Positions 46,588-55,272 of a DNA stretch of 64,000 nucleotides are shown in pieces. Position numbers and translations under genes: made by a program. The notes under the pieces are model-generated. The model was not told where the DNA came from and made no database searches. It saw only the letters and a list, made by a program, of their open reading frames with translations. The DNA is taken from the NCBI RefSeq assembly GCF_021404545.1, contig NZ_JAAWWD010000062.1, positions 1 through 64,000 on the forward strand. Direction: 5' to 3'. Source of the stretch: Aestuariivita sp. Lineage in GTDB: Bacteria; Pseudomonadota; Alphaproteobacteria; Rhodobacterales; Rhodobacteraceae. Each line of letters starts with the position of its first letter. Within the stretch, counting starts at the first letter, position 1.

Positions 46588-46616
46588 AGGGCAGGCCCGT
46601 CTGGGCCTGCCCTTTT
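46588..46616 (+). terminator. Intrinsic terminator between phnD and phnE1
   Basis: A perfect ten-base stem GGGCAGGCCC/GGGCCTGCCC with loop GTCT, extended by an A:T pair, ends in TTTT. It should stop part of the transcription, leaving phnD mRNA in excess over the permease genes. Confidence 0.85.
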
Positions 46617-46629
46617 GCATGAGGGTTTC

Positions 46630-47514
46630 ATGACCGATCTTTCCGCACCTCACCAACCCGCCAGCGATGTCCGCGCCTCGTATCTGGCACAGATCCAGCG
46701 GCGTCGCCTTTACTCCGGCATCACGCTTCTGGTGTTCGTGCTGCTCATGGTTTCGGGTTTCAATACTGCGGCCGCGCGCAACGGCGGCGGGTTCTGGGAC
46801 GGGATTGGCAATTTCTTCGACTACCCGTCCGAGCTGGTGCTGGAGGCGGTTTCCAAGATCGATCAGTTGCCGGGGCATTTCCTGACCTATCTGCCTGCGC
46901 TGATCGAGACGGTGAATATCGCTGCCGTGGCCACCCTGATCGGTGCGCTTTTCGCGGTGATCCTGTCGCTATTGGCGACCCGCGGGCTGGCCAAGTATCC
47001 GCGGCTGATCGGGGTGATCCGCCGGTTCATGGATATCCTACGGGCGGTTCCCGATATCGTCATCGCGCTGGTGCTGATCTTTATCCTCGGCGGCGGGCCG
47101 GTGCCTGCGATGATCGCCATCGCCCTGCACACTGTGGGCGCGCTGGGCAAGCTTTTTTCCGAGGTCAACGAGAATGCTGATCTCAAGCCTATCGAGGGGC
47201 TAAGCTCGGTCGGCGCCAACTGGTCGCAACGCATGCTGCTGGGCGTGGTGCCGCAGGTCGCGCCCAACTGGCTCAGCTATGCGCTGCTCAGGTTCGAGAT
47301 CAATATCCGCGCGTCGGCCATCCTCGGCTTTGTCGGCGCGGGCGGGTTGGGATACGAGCTGCGCAACGCGATCAGCTGGGGGCAGGGCCGCTACGACGAG
47401 GCGGCCGCGATGTTCCTGCTTCTCTTCATCACAATCGTGATCGTCGATCAGCTTTCGGGTCATTACCGCGAACGCCTGACCCATGGCGCGTCGGCCAAAG
47501 GGGCTGTGGCATGA
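46630..47514 (+). CDS. phnE: Phosphonate ABC transporter permease 1
   Basis: 294 residues from the ATG at 46630 (GAGGG upstream). An N-terminal membrane segment (LYSGITLLVFVLLMVSGF) is followed by an MetI-like permease with IETVNIAAVATLIGALFAVILSLLATRGLA, RRFMDILRAVPDIVIALVLIFILGGGP and the EAA loop GLSSVGANWSQRMLLGVVPQVAP. The two PhnE copies probably form a heterodimeric channel. It overlaps phnE2 by four bases. Confidence 0.95.
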   Translation: MTDLSAPHQPASDVRASYLAQIQRRRLYSGITLLVFVLLMVSGFNTAAARNGGGFWDGIGNFFDYPSELVLEAVSKIDQLPGHFLTYLPALIETVNIAAVATLIGALFAVILSLLATRGLAKYPRLIGVIRRFMDILRAVPDIVIALVLIFILGGGPVPAMIAIALHTVGALGKLFSEVNENADLKPIEGLSSVGANWSQRMLLGVVPQVAPNWLSYALLRFEINIRASAILGFVGAGGLGYELRNAISWGQGRYDEAAAMFLLLFITIVIVDQLSGHYRERLTHGASAKGAVA

Positions 47515-48827
47515 GCATGGTTGCCGATACCGCCGATCTGCGCGCTCAAACCGCGCGCCTGTTCCGCCGCAAACGCCGCGCCGCGCTCGCCGTGCCGGTC
47601 GTGATCCTCGTCTATCTGATTTATGCGGTCTTTGCCTTTGACATCCCGGGCCTGGTGCAGCGCGCCAGCGGCGACAATGCCCGCGCGCTGATGGCAGATA
47701 CCTACAGCTACAAAACCCATGTCACGCGCGACAATCGCGATGCATCGGTCTCGGTCTCGATCGAAGGAGAGCGCAAGGGCCGCTATGCCGAAGGCACCGC
47801 GCCTGAATGGGTCGCCCTGGGCGAGACCACGGTGATCGATCTGGGCGAGGGGCATATCGTAACCTTCGGGCCCGAGACCATCACCTATGACATTCCGGGC
47901 TATGGCCTGATCCGGGCAACGCCAACGACCACCCAAGGCGTGGTGCAGGAGTTCCCGTTCGAGACATTGCCCGACTGGATCAACTCGTCACGCAACCGGC
48001 TGGCGATCACGACCGAGGCGGGGCGTCTCAGCGTCACGCGCAACCGGTCCGAGGTGTTTCGCTATTTCACCGGGTGGGAGCTGTTCTTTTTCACGCTCGA
48101 CAGCCCTTATCACGGACTGAGCGTGGGTCAGGTCGCGTCAAAGGCGATGAGCGGTCAAGCGGGTGCGATCTGGAGCGATTTCTGGAACAACACCATGTGG
48201 CGTCACGCCGATGTGGCCTGGGCGATTTTCGAGACGATCCTGATGGCCTTCCTGGGCACGATGGGGGCGGCCTTGGTGGCCTTGCCGCTGGCGTTTCTGG
48301 CGGCGCGAAACTTCACGCCGATTGCAACGGTGCGCTTTGCCTTTCGGCGGTTTTTCGATTTCGTGCGGGGGGTCGACGGGCTGATCTGGACGATCATCCT
48401 GACGCGGGCCTTTGGCCTGGGACCGCTCACAGGCGCGCTGGCAATCTTGATCACGGATACCGGCAGCTTTGGCAAGATGTTCTCCGAAGCGCTGGAAAAC
48501 GTGGATGAAAAGCAGATCGAGGGCCTGAAATCCACCGGCGCCAAACCGCTGCAACGCTACCGGTTCGGGGTGATCCCGCAGATCACGCCGATCCTGCTCA
48601 GCCAGGTTCTCTATTTCCTGGAATCCAACACCCGCTCGGCCACGGTGATCGGGGCGATCACCGGCGGTGGGATCGGCCTCTTGCTGACCCAGGCGATTAT
48701 CACGCAAAAGGACTGGGAGGAGGTGACCTATTACATCATCCTCGTGGTTGTGATGGTGGTTGCGATGGACACGATCTCGGGCTGGTTGCGGCGCAAGCTG
48801 ATCAAGGGCGGCGATGGCGGATATTGA
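47511..48827 (+). CDS. phnE: Phosphonate ABC transporter permease 2, with large N-terminal domain
   Basis: 438 residues, about 150 longer than usual PhnE. Residues 21-45 form a first helix ([25 protein letters not shown]); about 46-210 form a soluble beta-rich insert ([28 protein letters not shown]) that would lie outside the membrane; the permease core starts near 230 ([33 protein letters not shown]). The EAA loop is in [24 protein letters not shown]. The insert may dock PhnD. It is second of a PhnE pair. Confidence 0.95.
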   Translation: MSMVADTADLRAQTARLFRRKRRAALAVPVVILVYLIYAVFAFDIPGLVQRASGDNARALMADTYSYKTHVTRDNRDASVSVSIEGERKGRYAEGTAPEWVALGETTVIDLGEGHIVTFGPETITYDIPGYGLIRATPTTTQGVVQEFPFETLPDWINSSRNRLAITTEAGRLSVTRNRSEVFRYFTGWELFFFTLDSPYHGLSVGQVASKAMSGQAGAIWSDFWNNTMWRHADVAWAIFETILMAFLGTMGAALVALPLAFLAARNFTPIATVRFAFRRFFDFVRGVDGLIWTIILTRAFGLGPLTGALAILITDTGSFGKMFSEALENVDEKQIEGLKSTGAKPLQRYRFGVIPQITPILLSQVLYFLESNTRSATVIGAITGGGIGLLLTQAIITQKDWEEVTYYIILVVVMVVAMDTISGWLRRKLIKGGDGGY

Positions 48828-49980
48828 GCCTGCCACGCAAGCGCCGGTGATTTTTCTGCATGGGGCCTCCTCTGCCGGAAAAACGACACTTGCGCAGGCG
48901 CTGCTGCCGCAGTTGCCGCGCCCGTTCTGGCACCTATCCATCGACCATCTGCGCGATGCAGGTGTCTGGCAAGTGCCCGGCTGGCGGGCTGAACGCGCGG
49001 CGCATTTCGCGGGGTTTCACGGGATGATCCGTGCGGTGCTGGAGGCAGGTAATGCGGTTTTGCTCGAACACATCCTCGACACGGCCGATATGCGGCGCCA
49101 GGTGCGGCAGGCTCTGGCGGGGCAGGATGTATTTTTCGCCGCCGTGCTGACCGCGCGCGACTGTCTGGCCGCGCGGGAGGCCGCGCGCGGGGATCGGCCC
49201 CATGGCAGTGCTGTGGCCGATGCCGCCCATATCCATATTGGCCAGCGCTATGATCTTGAGCTCGACGGCTGTCGGCCAGCGGATCACAACGCCCAAACCC
49301 TTTTGGCGCGTTGGCAGCAGCGCAGCCCCGAATTCAGCATTTTTCGACGGAGAGACCTGATGCCCGCCCGCCTTTCTGACAGCCCTTTTGTCCATCCCGA
49401 TTGCGAGATCACGGCGAGCACGCTCGGCGCATATACGGAAGTCGGGCGCGGGAGCCGGTTAAACCATGTGGAGATGGACGATTATTCCTATTGCGACCGC
49501 TTTGCCGATATCGCCAATGCCCGGATCGGCAAATTCGCCAATATCGCGAGCTATGCCCGGATCGGCCCCACCGATCACCCGATGGAACTGGCCTCACTGC
49601 ACCATTTCCACTACCGCTCGGACGATTACTGGGAGGATGCCAGCCGCGATCCCGATTTCTTTGCCCGTCGGCACGCGCGGATCGCCCATATCGGCCACGA
49701 TACCTGGATCGGGCACAATGCGGTTATCCGGCCAGAGGTAACAGTGGGCCACGGGGCCGTGGTTGCGACAGGGGCCGTGGTGACCAAGGATGTGGCGCCC
49801 TATACCGTGGTCGCCGGCCTGCCCGCCACGCCGCTGAAACAGCGTTTGCCTGCCCCGGTCGCGGATCGGCTGATGGCGCTGGAGTGGTGGGAGTGGGATC
49901 ATGACACCTTGCGCGCCCGGCTTGAGGATTTCCGCAGCCTGCCAGCAGAGGCATTTCTTGAGAAATACGAGGCCGCATAA
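48814..49980 (+). CDS. Fusion: chloramphenicol-phosphotransferase-like kinase domain and phosphonate-type hexapeptide acyltransferase
   Basis: 388 residues in one frame. Residues 1 to about 180 form a P-loop kinase-like domain of the chloramphenicol 3-O-phosphotransferase family: Walker [35 protein letters not shown], and [24 protein letters not shown]. From about 183 ([23 protein letters not shown]) the sequence is a left-handed beta-helix acyltransferase: [70 protein letters not shown]. This matches the TIGR03308 phosphonate-operon group. The ATG at 49360 has its own GGAGAG, so a separate acyltransferase may also be made. It overlaps the end of phnE2. Substrate unknown. Confidence 0.87.
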   Translation: MADIEPATQAPVIFLHGASSAGKTTLAQALLPQLPRPFWHLSIDHLRDAGVWQVPGWRAERAAHFAGFHGMIRAVLEAGNAVLLEHILDTADMRRQVRQALAGQDVFFAAVLTARDCLAAREAARGDRPHGSAVADAAHIHIGQRYDLELDGCRPADHNAQTLLARWQQRSPEFSIFRRRDLMPARLSDSPFVHPDCEITASTLGAYTEVGRGSRLNHVEMDDYSYCDRFADIANARIGKFANIASYARIGPTDHPMELASLHHFHYRSDDYWEDASRDPDFFARRHARIAHIGHDTWIGHNAVIRPEVTVGHGAVVATGAVVTKDVAPYTVVAGLPATPLKQRLPAPVADRLMALEWWEWDHDTLRARLEDFRSLPAEAFLEKYEAA

Positions 49981-50164
49981 TGCCTGTGCAGGCGTATCCT
50001 TCGGAGCCCATAGAACGCCTTGTGCCATGCGAAACCGCGACGTGTAGCTTGTCCGGCAAATACGCTGTGGCCGTCTGGCAAAACCTGTCCTCAGCGTGCG
50101 CGGCCATTTTCATCACGAGGCCGACGCCCTGCGTGTTGCGCGCGATTGCGGTTCTTAGGATCTT

Positions 50165-50875
50165 TCAATCCGGCGTCACCGTCAGCGTGATCCGATCCGA
50201 AGCGAAATAGGTGATGCCAAATTCCACCGGGTGCCCGTTTGCGTCAATGTTCACGGCGGTCGCGCGCAACAGCGGCGCGCCTTCCCGCAGCTGAAGATGC
50301 GCGGCCTGCGGCCCGGTCGCCGCCACCGCCGTCAGCCGTGTCTCGGCCCGGGTGTAATCGGCAACACCGACCTGTGCCAAGGCCTTGGTCACCGAGGATA
50401 CCTCCCGCAGGATGTCCGGCAGGTCGGCGAACCGGCCAGCCGGGAACAGGCTCTGGAACCACGCAATCGGCTTGCCCTCGGCCAGCGACAGTCCTTCATA
50501 GACATGGACCGGCGTCGCGGTGGCGATCTGCAACGCCTCCGCCTCACGGGGATCGGCGGACCGTGTCTCCAGCCGCAGCACCCGCTTTTCGGGGAACTGG
50601 CCCGAAGCCTTGATGTTTTGGTGAAACCGGACCCGTTTGCTGATCGGATATTCCGTCGGATGTTGGGCCACAAAGACACCTGATCCGCGGCGCGCAGCCA
50701 CAATGCCCCGCTCGGCCATATCCCCCAGGGCACGTCGCACCGTGTGCCGGTTCACGCCGAAGCGCGCCGCCAGAGCCGCCTCGGTCGGCAGTTTGTCACC
50801 GGACCCGTAATGACCCGACGCTATCTCGGTTTCCAGTGTTTGGACGATGGCTTTCCAGATTGGGGTGCGGGGCAT
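50165..50875 (-). CDS. phnF: GntR/HutC family regulator of phosphonate genes
   Basis: 236 residues. N-terminal winged helix PIWKAIVQTLETEIASGHYGSGDKLPTEAALAARFGVNRHTVRRALGDMAERGIVAARRGSGVFV, then the UTRA effector domain (EYPISKRVRFHQNIKASGQFPEK, GKPIAWFQSLFPAGRF, HPVEFGITYFASDRITLTV). Phn-operon regulators of this type repress phosphonate genes until the ligand is present. It is divergent from phnG across the candidate operator. Confidence 0.93.
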   Translation of the reverse strand: MPRTPIWKAIVQTLETEIASGHYGSGDKLPTEAALAARFGVNRHTVRRALGDMAERGIVAARRGSGVFVAQHPTEYPISKRVRFHQNIKASGQFPEKRVLRLETRSADPREAEALQIATATPVHVYEGLSLAEGKPIAWFQSLFPAGRFADLPDILREVSSVTKALAQVGVADYTRAETRLTAVAATGPQAAHLQLREGAPLLRATAVNIDANGHPVEFGITYFASDRITLTVTPD

Positions 50876-50933
50876 GTGTCACCAAAGTTTCACGAAACAA
50901 TTCTTGCATCGCGGGACCGCTGAGGTTTATGAG

Positions 50934-50962
50934 TTGTATAGAAATAGACAAATATAGACAAA
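50934..50962. promoter_or_regulatory. Candidate PhnF operator in the phnF-phnG gap
   Basis: TTGTATA, four bases, TAGACAA forms an imperfect inverted repeat (50934-50951). An adjacent ATATAGACAAA gives a tandem ATAGACAAAT direct repeat. It lies 28 bases before phnG on the divergent promoter. Confidence 0.6.
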
Positions 50963-50978
50963 TCCGCAAGGTGTCTAG

Positions 50979-51434
50979 ATGCTTGATCAAACAGGTCCTG
51001 AGATGGACCGAAAATCCTGGATGGGCCTTTTGGCCCGCGCACCCCAGGCGCGGCTGGACGCCCTTCTCCGACAGGTTGGGGGGCTGCCCGCGCATGATTG
51101 GCTGCGCCCGCCAGAGACTGGGGGCGTGATGGTACGCGGTCGCGCGGGCGGTACCGGTGCCGCATTCAACCTTGGTGAGATGACGGTCACCCGGTGTGCG
51201 CTGCGTCTGACGAACGGGGCGGTTGGCCATGCCTATGTGCAGGGTTGCTTCCGGGCGCATGCCGAACGCGCGGCGTTGGTCGATGCTTTGATGCAGACCG
51301 GGCGCGCCGACGAGATCCGCAGTCAGGTGCTTGGCCCGCTTGAACGCGAAGAGACCGAGCGCCGCGCGGCGCGCGCCGCCCGCGCCGCGGCCACCAAGGT
51401 CGATTTCTTTACGATGGTTCGGGGGGAGGATTGA
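50979..51434 (+). CDS. phnG: C-P lyase subunit PhnG
   Basis: 151 residues. MDRKSWMGLLARAPQARLDALL near the start, VMVRGRAGGTGAAFNLGEMTVTRCALRL and GHAYVQGCFRAHAERAALVDALMQ are the PhnG signatures. With PhnH, I and J it forms the core complex that cleaves the carbon-phosphorus bond after ribose-triphosphate activation. First gene of the enzymatic operon; stop overlaps phnH. Confidence 0.96.
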   Translation: MLDQTGPEMDRKSWMGLLARAPQARLDALLRQVGGLPAHDWLRPPETGGVMVRGRAGGTGAAFNLGEMTVTRCALRLTNGAVGHAYVQGCFRAHAERAALVDALMQTGRADEIRSQVLGPLEREETERRAARAARAAATKVDFFTMVRGED

Positions 51435-52003
51435 TGCAGACCGATGTTCTCACGGGGGGCTTCTCCAACCCTGCGGTTCAGTCGGCCACGGGTTTTCGCG
51501 CCGCTCTTTCGGCGCTGGCGCGTCCTGGCCGGATTGAGGAGATTGCAGGTGCGCAGGCCCCGTCTCCGGTCTCGGACGCGGCGGCGACGCTGTTGCTGGT
51601 CCTTTGCGACCCGGAAACACCGATCCATCTGGCAGGCGCTTGCGATACGCCGGAGATCCGGGAGTGGATTGCCTTCCATATCGGTGCCCCGATTGTGGCG
51701 CCGGAAGGGGCGCATTTCGCATTGGGCACATGGTCTGCCCTTGGGCCCCATCACCGCTTTGCCATCGGCACGCCGGAATATCCCGACCGCGCGGCCACGC
51801 TGATTGTCGAGACGGAGGCGTTGGAGCCCGGCGGTGCCCGGCTTTCGGGACCCGGGATTGAGGACAGCGCGCGTCTTTGCCTGCCTGATACTGACCTGTT
51901 TCAGGCCAACCGCGCCCTCTTTCCGCTTGGCCTCGATTTCTTTTTCACCTGCGGAACCCGTCTGGCCGGTCTGCCGCGCAGCACATATGTGGAGGCGATC
52001 TGA
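51434..52003 (+). CDS. phnH: C-P lyase subunit PhnH
   Basis: 189 residues. MQTDVLTGGFSNPAVQSATGFRAALSALARPGRIEEIAG is the canonical start, and LSGPGIEDSARL, QANRALFPLGLDFFFTCGTRLAGLPRST the conserved end. A structural subunit of the C-P lyase core. It overlaps phnI by one base. Confidence 0.96.
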   Translation: MQTDVLTGGFSNPAVQSATGFRAALSALARPGRIEEIAGAQAPSPVSDAAATLLLVLCDPETPIHLAGACDTPEIREWIAFHIGAPIVAPEGAHFALGTWSALGPHHRFAIGTPEYPDRAATLIVETEALEPGGARLSGPGIEDSARLCLPDTDLFQANRALFPLGLDFFFTCGTRLAGLPRSTYVEAI

Positions 52004-53094
52004 TGTATGTTGCCGTCAAAGGGGGTGAGCGGGCGATTGACAATGCCCATCAGTGGCTGGCCGAGGAGCGGCGCGGCGACACAGGCGTCGCAGAGCTGAG
52101 CCTTGATCAGATCCGGCAGCAGCTTGGCCTTGCGGTCTGCCGGGTGATGGCAGAGGGATCGCTGTACGATCCGGACCTGGCCGCGCTGGCGATCAAACAG
52201 GCGCGCGGAGATCTGATCGAGGCGATCTTTTTGATCCGCGCCTATCGCACGACGTTGCCCCGGATCGGGCATTCCGAACCGGTGGAGACCTCCGCGATGC
52301 GCTGTGACCGGCGCATCAGCGCCACGTTCAAGGATCTGCCCGGCGGGCAGGTTCTGGGCCCGACCTTTGATTACACGCACCGGCTTCTCGATTTTGCGCT
52401 GGCCGCCGAGAGCGAGGGCCTGGCCGAGGTCGCGCAGGCTGCGCCTGATCCTGCGCCCAAACCGCGTGTCACCGATTTCCTGGATCGCGACGGGTTGATC
52501 CAGCCCGAAATGCCGTCGGATGCGACCCCCCCCGACATGACCCGCGAGCCGATGGAATACCCCGCCGAGCGGCCCTTGCGGCTTCAGGCGCTCACACGCG
52601 GCGATGAAGGCTTTGTGCTGGGCATGGCCTATTCGACCCAGCGCGGCTACGGGCGCAACCACCCTTTCGTGGGCGAGATGCGGGTCGGCACAGTCCCGGT
52701 GGAGATGGAGATCCCCGAGCTGGGTTTTGCGATCGAGATCGGTGAAGTGCAGCTCACCGAATGCGAGACCGTCAACCAGTTCACCGGCTCCAAGACCGAA
52801 CCGGCACAGTTCACCCGCGGCTATGGCCTGGTCTTTGGTCATTCCGAGCGCAAGGCGATTTCCATGGCGCTGGTCGACCGTGCGCTCAGATGGGAGGAGC
52901 TGGGAGAGGACAGGACCGGCGCGCCCGCCCAGGATGAGGAGTTCGTGCTCAGCCATGCCGACAATATCCAGGCCACCGGATTTCTGGAGCATATCAAGCT
53001 GCCCCATTACGTCGATTTCCAGTCCGAACTGGAACTGATCCGAAAATTGCGGGCCGACGCGTTGGCGGCCACACAAAAGGAAGCTGCCGAATGA
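52003..53094 (+). CDS. phnI: C-P lyase subunit PhnI (nucleosidase/transferase)
   Basis: 363 residues. MYVAVKGGERAIDNAHQWLAEERRG at the start, MRCDRRISATFKDLPGGQVLGPTFDYTHRLLDF, RLQALTRGDEGFVLGMAYSTQRGYGRNHPF, and GEVQLTECETVNQFTGSKTEPAQFTRGYGL are family landmarks. It exchanges the adenine of ATP for the phosphonate to start the pathway. It overlaps the HAD gene by four bases. Confidence 0.96.
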   Translation: MYVAVKGGERAIDNAHQWLAEERRGDTGVAELSLDQIRQQLGLAVCRVMAEGSLYDPDLAALAIKQARGDLIEAIFLIRAYRTTLPRIGHSEPVETSAMRCDRRISATFKDLPGGQVLGPTFDYTHRLLDFALAAESEGLAEVAQAAPDPAPKPRVTDFLDRDGLIQPEMPSDATPPDMTREPMEYPAERPLRLQALTRGDEGFVLGMAYSTQRGYGRNHPFVGEMRVGTVPVEMEIPELGFAIEIGEVQLTECETVNQFTGSKTEPAQFTRGYGLVFGHSERKAISMALVDRALRWEELGEDRTGAPAQDEEFVLSHADNIQATGFLEHIKLPHYVDFQSELELIRKLRADALAATQKEAAE

Positions 53095-53693
53095 AACCGT
53101 CTGTTGTGGTGTTTGATATTGGCGGGGTGCTGGTGGACTGGCAGCCGCATCTGGTCTGGATTGACGAGCTGGGTTCGCGCGGCGCGGTCGAGACGTTTAT
53201 GGCCCGCGCGGATTTCAAGGCGCGAAATGCGCGGGCAGACAATGGCGCGCGGTTTGACGACCTTGCGGCAGAACTCGACGATCCCGAAGACGCCCGCCTG
53301 ATGCGCCAATACGTGCCGGGCTATGCGCGCGCGGTGGAAAGCGCGATCCCCGGCACATGGGAGTTGATCGACCGGCTCAAGACACGCGATGTTTCGGTGC
53401 ATGCGATCACCAACTGGTCGGCGGAGACCTGGCCCGAGGGGTTGAAATCCCAGCCGCGCCTGGCCGAGGTTTTTGGCGTCACGGTGATCTCGGGCCGCGA
53501 AGGGGTGATGAAACCCGATGCCCGTATCTTTCATCTGCTGTGTGAGCGCGCGGGCGTGACACCGCAGGATTGCGTGTTCGTCGACGACGGGCTGCACAAT
53601 GTGGACGGGGCCCGTGCGGTGGGCATGGATGGCATTCATTTCACCGGCGCGCCCGCCCTCGAGGCGGCGTTGCAGGACCGGGGGCTGCTGTGA
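53091..53693 (+). CDS. HAD-IA family hydrolase inserted between phnI and phnJ
   Basis: 200 residues. Motif I FDIGGVLVDW keeps the nucleophile Asp9, with Gly in place of the second Asp as in YihX-like phosphatases. Motif II is ITNWS, motif III the Lys in GVMKPDARIF, and motif IV VFVDDGLHNVDGA. Its stop overlaps the GTG of phnJ, so it is clearly co-translated in the C-P lyase operon. Likely a phosphatase for a pathway intermediate or a side product; substrate unknown. Confidence 0.92.
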   Translation: MKPSVVVFDIGGVLVDWQPHLVWIDELGSRGAVETFMARADFKARNARADNGARFDDLAAELDDPEDARLMRQYVPGYARAVESAIPGTWELIDRLKTRDVSVHAITNWSAETWPEGLKSQPRLAEVFGVTVISGREGVMKPDARIFHLLCERAGVTPQDCVFVDDGLHNVDGARAVGMDGIHFTGAPALEAALQDRGLL

Positions 53694-54523
53694 GCGACTA
53701 TAATTTCGCCTATCTCGACGAGCAGACCAAGCGCATGATCCGACGCGCGATCCTCAAAGGTGTCGCGATCCCCGGCTATCAGGTGCCCTTTGCCTCACGC
53801 GAGATGCCGATGCCCTATGGCTGGGGCACCGGCGGGGTGCAGGTGACGGCGGCTTGCCTCACGCCCGACGATCAGCTCAAGGTCATCGACCAGGGTGCGG
53901 ATGACACCACAAACGCGGTGTCGATCCGCAAATTCTTTGAAAAGACGGCTGAGGTTGCGACCACGGAACACACCAGCGAGGCGACGGTCATCCAAACCCG
54001 CCACCGTATCCCCGAAGAGCCCCTGGGCGAGGATCAGATCCTTGTCTATCAGGTGCCCATCCCCGAGCCGTTGCGGTTTCTGGAGCCGCGCGAGACCGAG
54101 ACCCGCAAGATGCACAGCCTTGAGGAATACGGGCTGATGCATGTGAAGCTTTACGAGGATATCGCGCGCCACGGCCATATCGCGACCGCCTACGCCTATC
54201 CGGTCAGGGTCGAGGGGCGCTATGTCATGGATCCTTCGCCGATCCCGAAATTCGACAATCCCAAGATGGAAATGGCCGCGATCCAGCTTTTTGGCGCGGG
54301 ACGGGAGCAGCGTATCTATGCGATCCCACCCTATACCCAAGTGGTCAGCCTTGATTTCGAGGATCACCCGTTCGAGGCGTCCAAGGCGGATCATCCCTGC
54401 GCGCTCTGCGGTGCGGAGGACAGCTATCTTGACGAGGTGATCGTCGATGACGCGGGCGGGCGGATGTTCGTGTGTTCGGACACTGACTATTGCGCTGGGC
54501 GCCGCGCGGGGCAGGCGGCATGA
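53690..54523 (+). CDS. phnJ: C-P lyase radical SAM catalytic subunit
   Basis: 277 residues starting at the GTG 53690 (SDYNFAYLDEQTKRMIRRAILKGVAIPGYQVPFASREMPMPYGWGTGGVQ), canonical. The four conserved cysteines are at the C-terminus: CALC, then Cys in MFVCSDTDYC 21 and six residues later, the C-x2-C-x21-C-x5-C of PhnJ. The Gly-radical segment lies in IPGYQVPF. It splits the C-P bond, releasing the hydrocarbon. Confidence 0.97.
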   Translation: MSDYNFAYLDEQTKRMIRRAILKGVAIPGYQVPFASREMPMPYGWGTGGVQVTAACLTPDDQLKVIDQGADDTTNAVSIRKFFEKTAEVATTEHTSEATVIQTRHRIPEEPLGEDQILVYQVPIPEPLRFLEPRETETRKMHSLEEYGLMHVKLYEDIARHGHIATAYAYPVRVEGRYVMDPSPIPKFDNPKMEMAAIQLFGAGREQRIYAIPPYTQVVSLDFEDHPFEASKADHPCALCGAEDSYLDEVIVDDAGGRMFVCSDTDYCAGRRAGQAA

Positions 54524-54921
54524 CGGCCCTGACCCAAGGCATCGACCATCTGGGCCTGACGGTTGGCGATCTGGCCGCAAGCCGCGCCTTTTTTGTCGAG
54601 GCGCTGGGCTGGACGCAGTTTGGCGGCAATCCCGATTACCCGTCGACCTATGTGACCGATGGCGTCAGCAAGATCACGCTTTGGCAGCAGACCCAGGTGG
54701 ATGGGCCAACGTTCGATCGCCATGCCAATCTGGGCCTGCACCACACCGCCCTGAAAATCGGATCCGAGGCGGCGCTGCGCACCCTGTTCGAGCAGGTCAA
54801 GGACTGGCCGAAGGTGGTTGTCGAGTTTGCGCCTGAACCTTCGGGCAAGGGCCCGAAGATCCATTTCATGATCCGTGAGCCGGGCGGCACACGGCTGGAG
54901 GTCAGCTATGACCCGCGATGA
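54520..54921 (+). CDS. VOC (glyoxalase-fold) protein in the C-P lyase operon
   Basis: 133 residues from MTALTQGIDHLGLTVGDLAASRAFFVEALGWTQFGG, a vicinal-oxygen-chelate start, with the first metal His in the opening strand (IDHLGL), a second His in LGLHHTALKI, and the C-terminal Glu in GGTRLEVSYD. It overlaps phnJ by four bases. Metal-dependent lyase or isomerase activity is possible; role in phosphonate breakdown not known to me. Confidence 0.88.
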   Translation: MTALTQGIDHLGLTVGDLAASRAFFVEALGWTQFGGNPDYPSTYVTDGVSKITLWQQTQVDGPTFDRHANLGLHHTALKIGSEAALRTLFEQVKDWPKVVVEFAPEPSGKGPKIHFMIREPGGTRLEVSYDPR

Positions 54922-54930
54922 GGTTCAACG

Positions 54931-55272
54931 ATGATCAATCAACTGCGTATCTACCAGGTTCCCCCCGGCAATCGCGGCCCGTTTCTGGACCGGTTTCGCG
55001 ATCATGCGGCACGGATCATGACCGACCGCTATGGGTTCCGCATTCAGGCCATGTGGACCTCGGACGCGGATGAGGCGCTGCGCTTTGTCTATCTTTTGGC
55101 CTGGAACGACGAGGATGAGATGGCCGATTGCTGGGCTGCGTTCATGGCCGATGCGGAATGGAAGGACATCAAGGCCGCAACCGCCGCCGAACACGGCGAT
55201 TTCGTTCTGGGGATCGAGGATCTGATCCTGCATCCGACCGCATTCTCACACCCGATTGGAGAGGCATCATGA
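54931..55272 (+). CDS. NIPSNAP family protein in the C-P lyase operon
   Basis: 113 residues. INQLRIYQVPPGNRGPFLDRFRDHAARIMTDRYGFRIQAMWTSD matches the NIPSNAP alpha/beta-barrel (dimeric ferredoxin-like) family, with ALRFVYLLAWNDEDEMADCWAAFMADAEWKDIKAAT completing it. Such proteins are often monooxygenase- or isomerase-like. It begins nine bases after the VOC gene and overlaps phnK by four bases, so it belongs to the operon. Function unknown. Confidence 0.87.
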   Translation: MINQLRIYQVPPGNRGPFLDRFRDHAARIMTDRYGFRIQAMWTSDADEALRFVYLLAWNDEDEMADCWAAFMADAEWKDIKAATAAEHGDFVLGIEDLILHPTAFSHPIGEAS

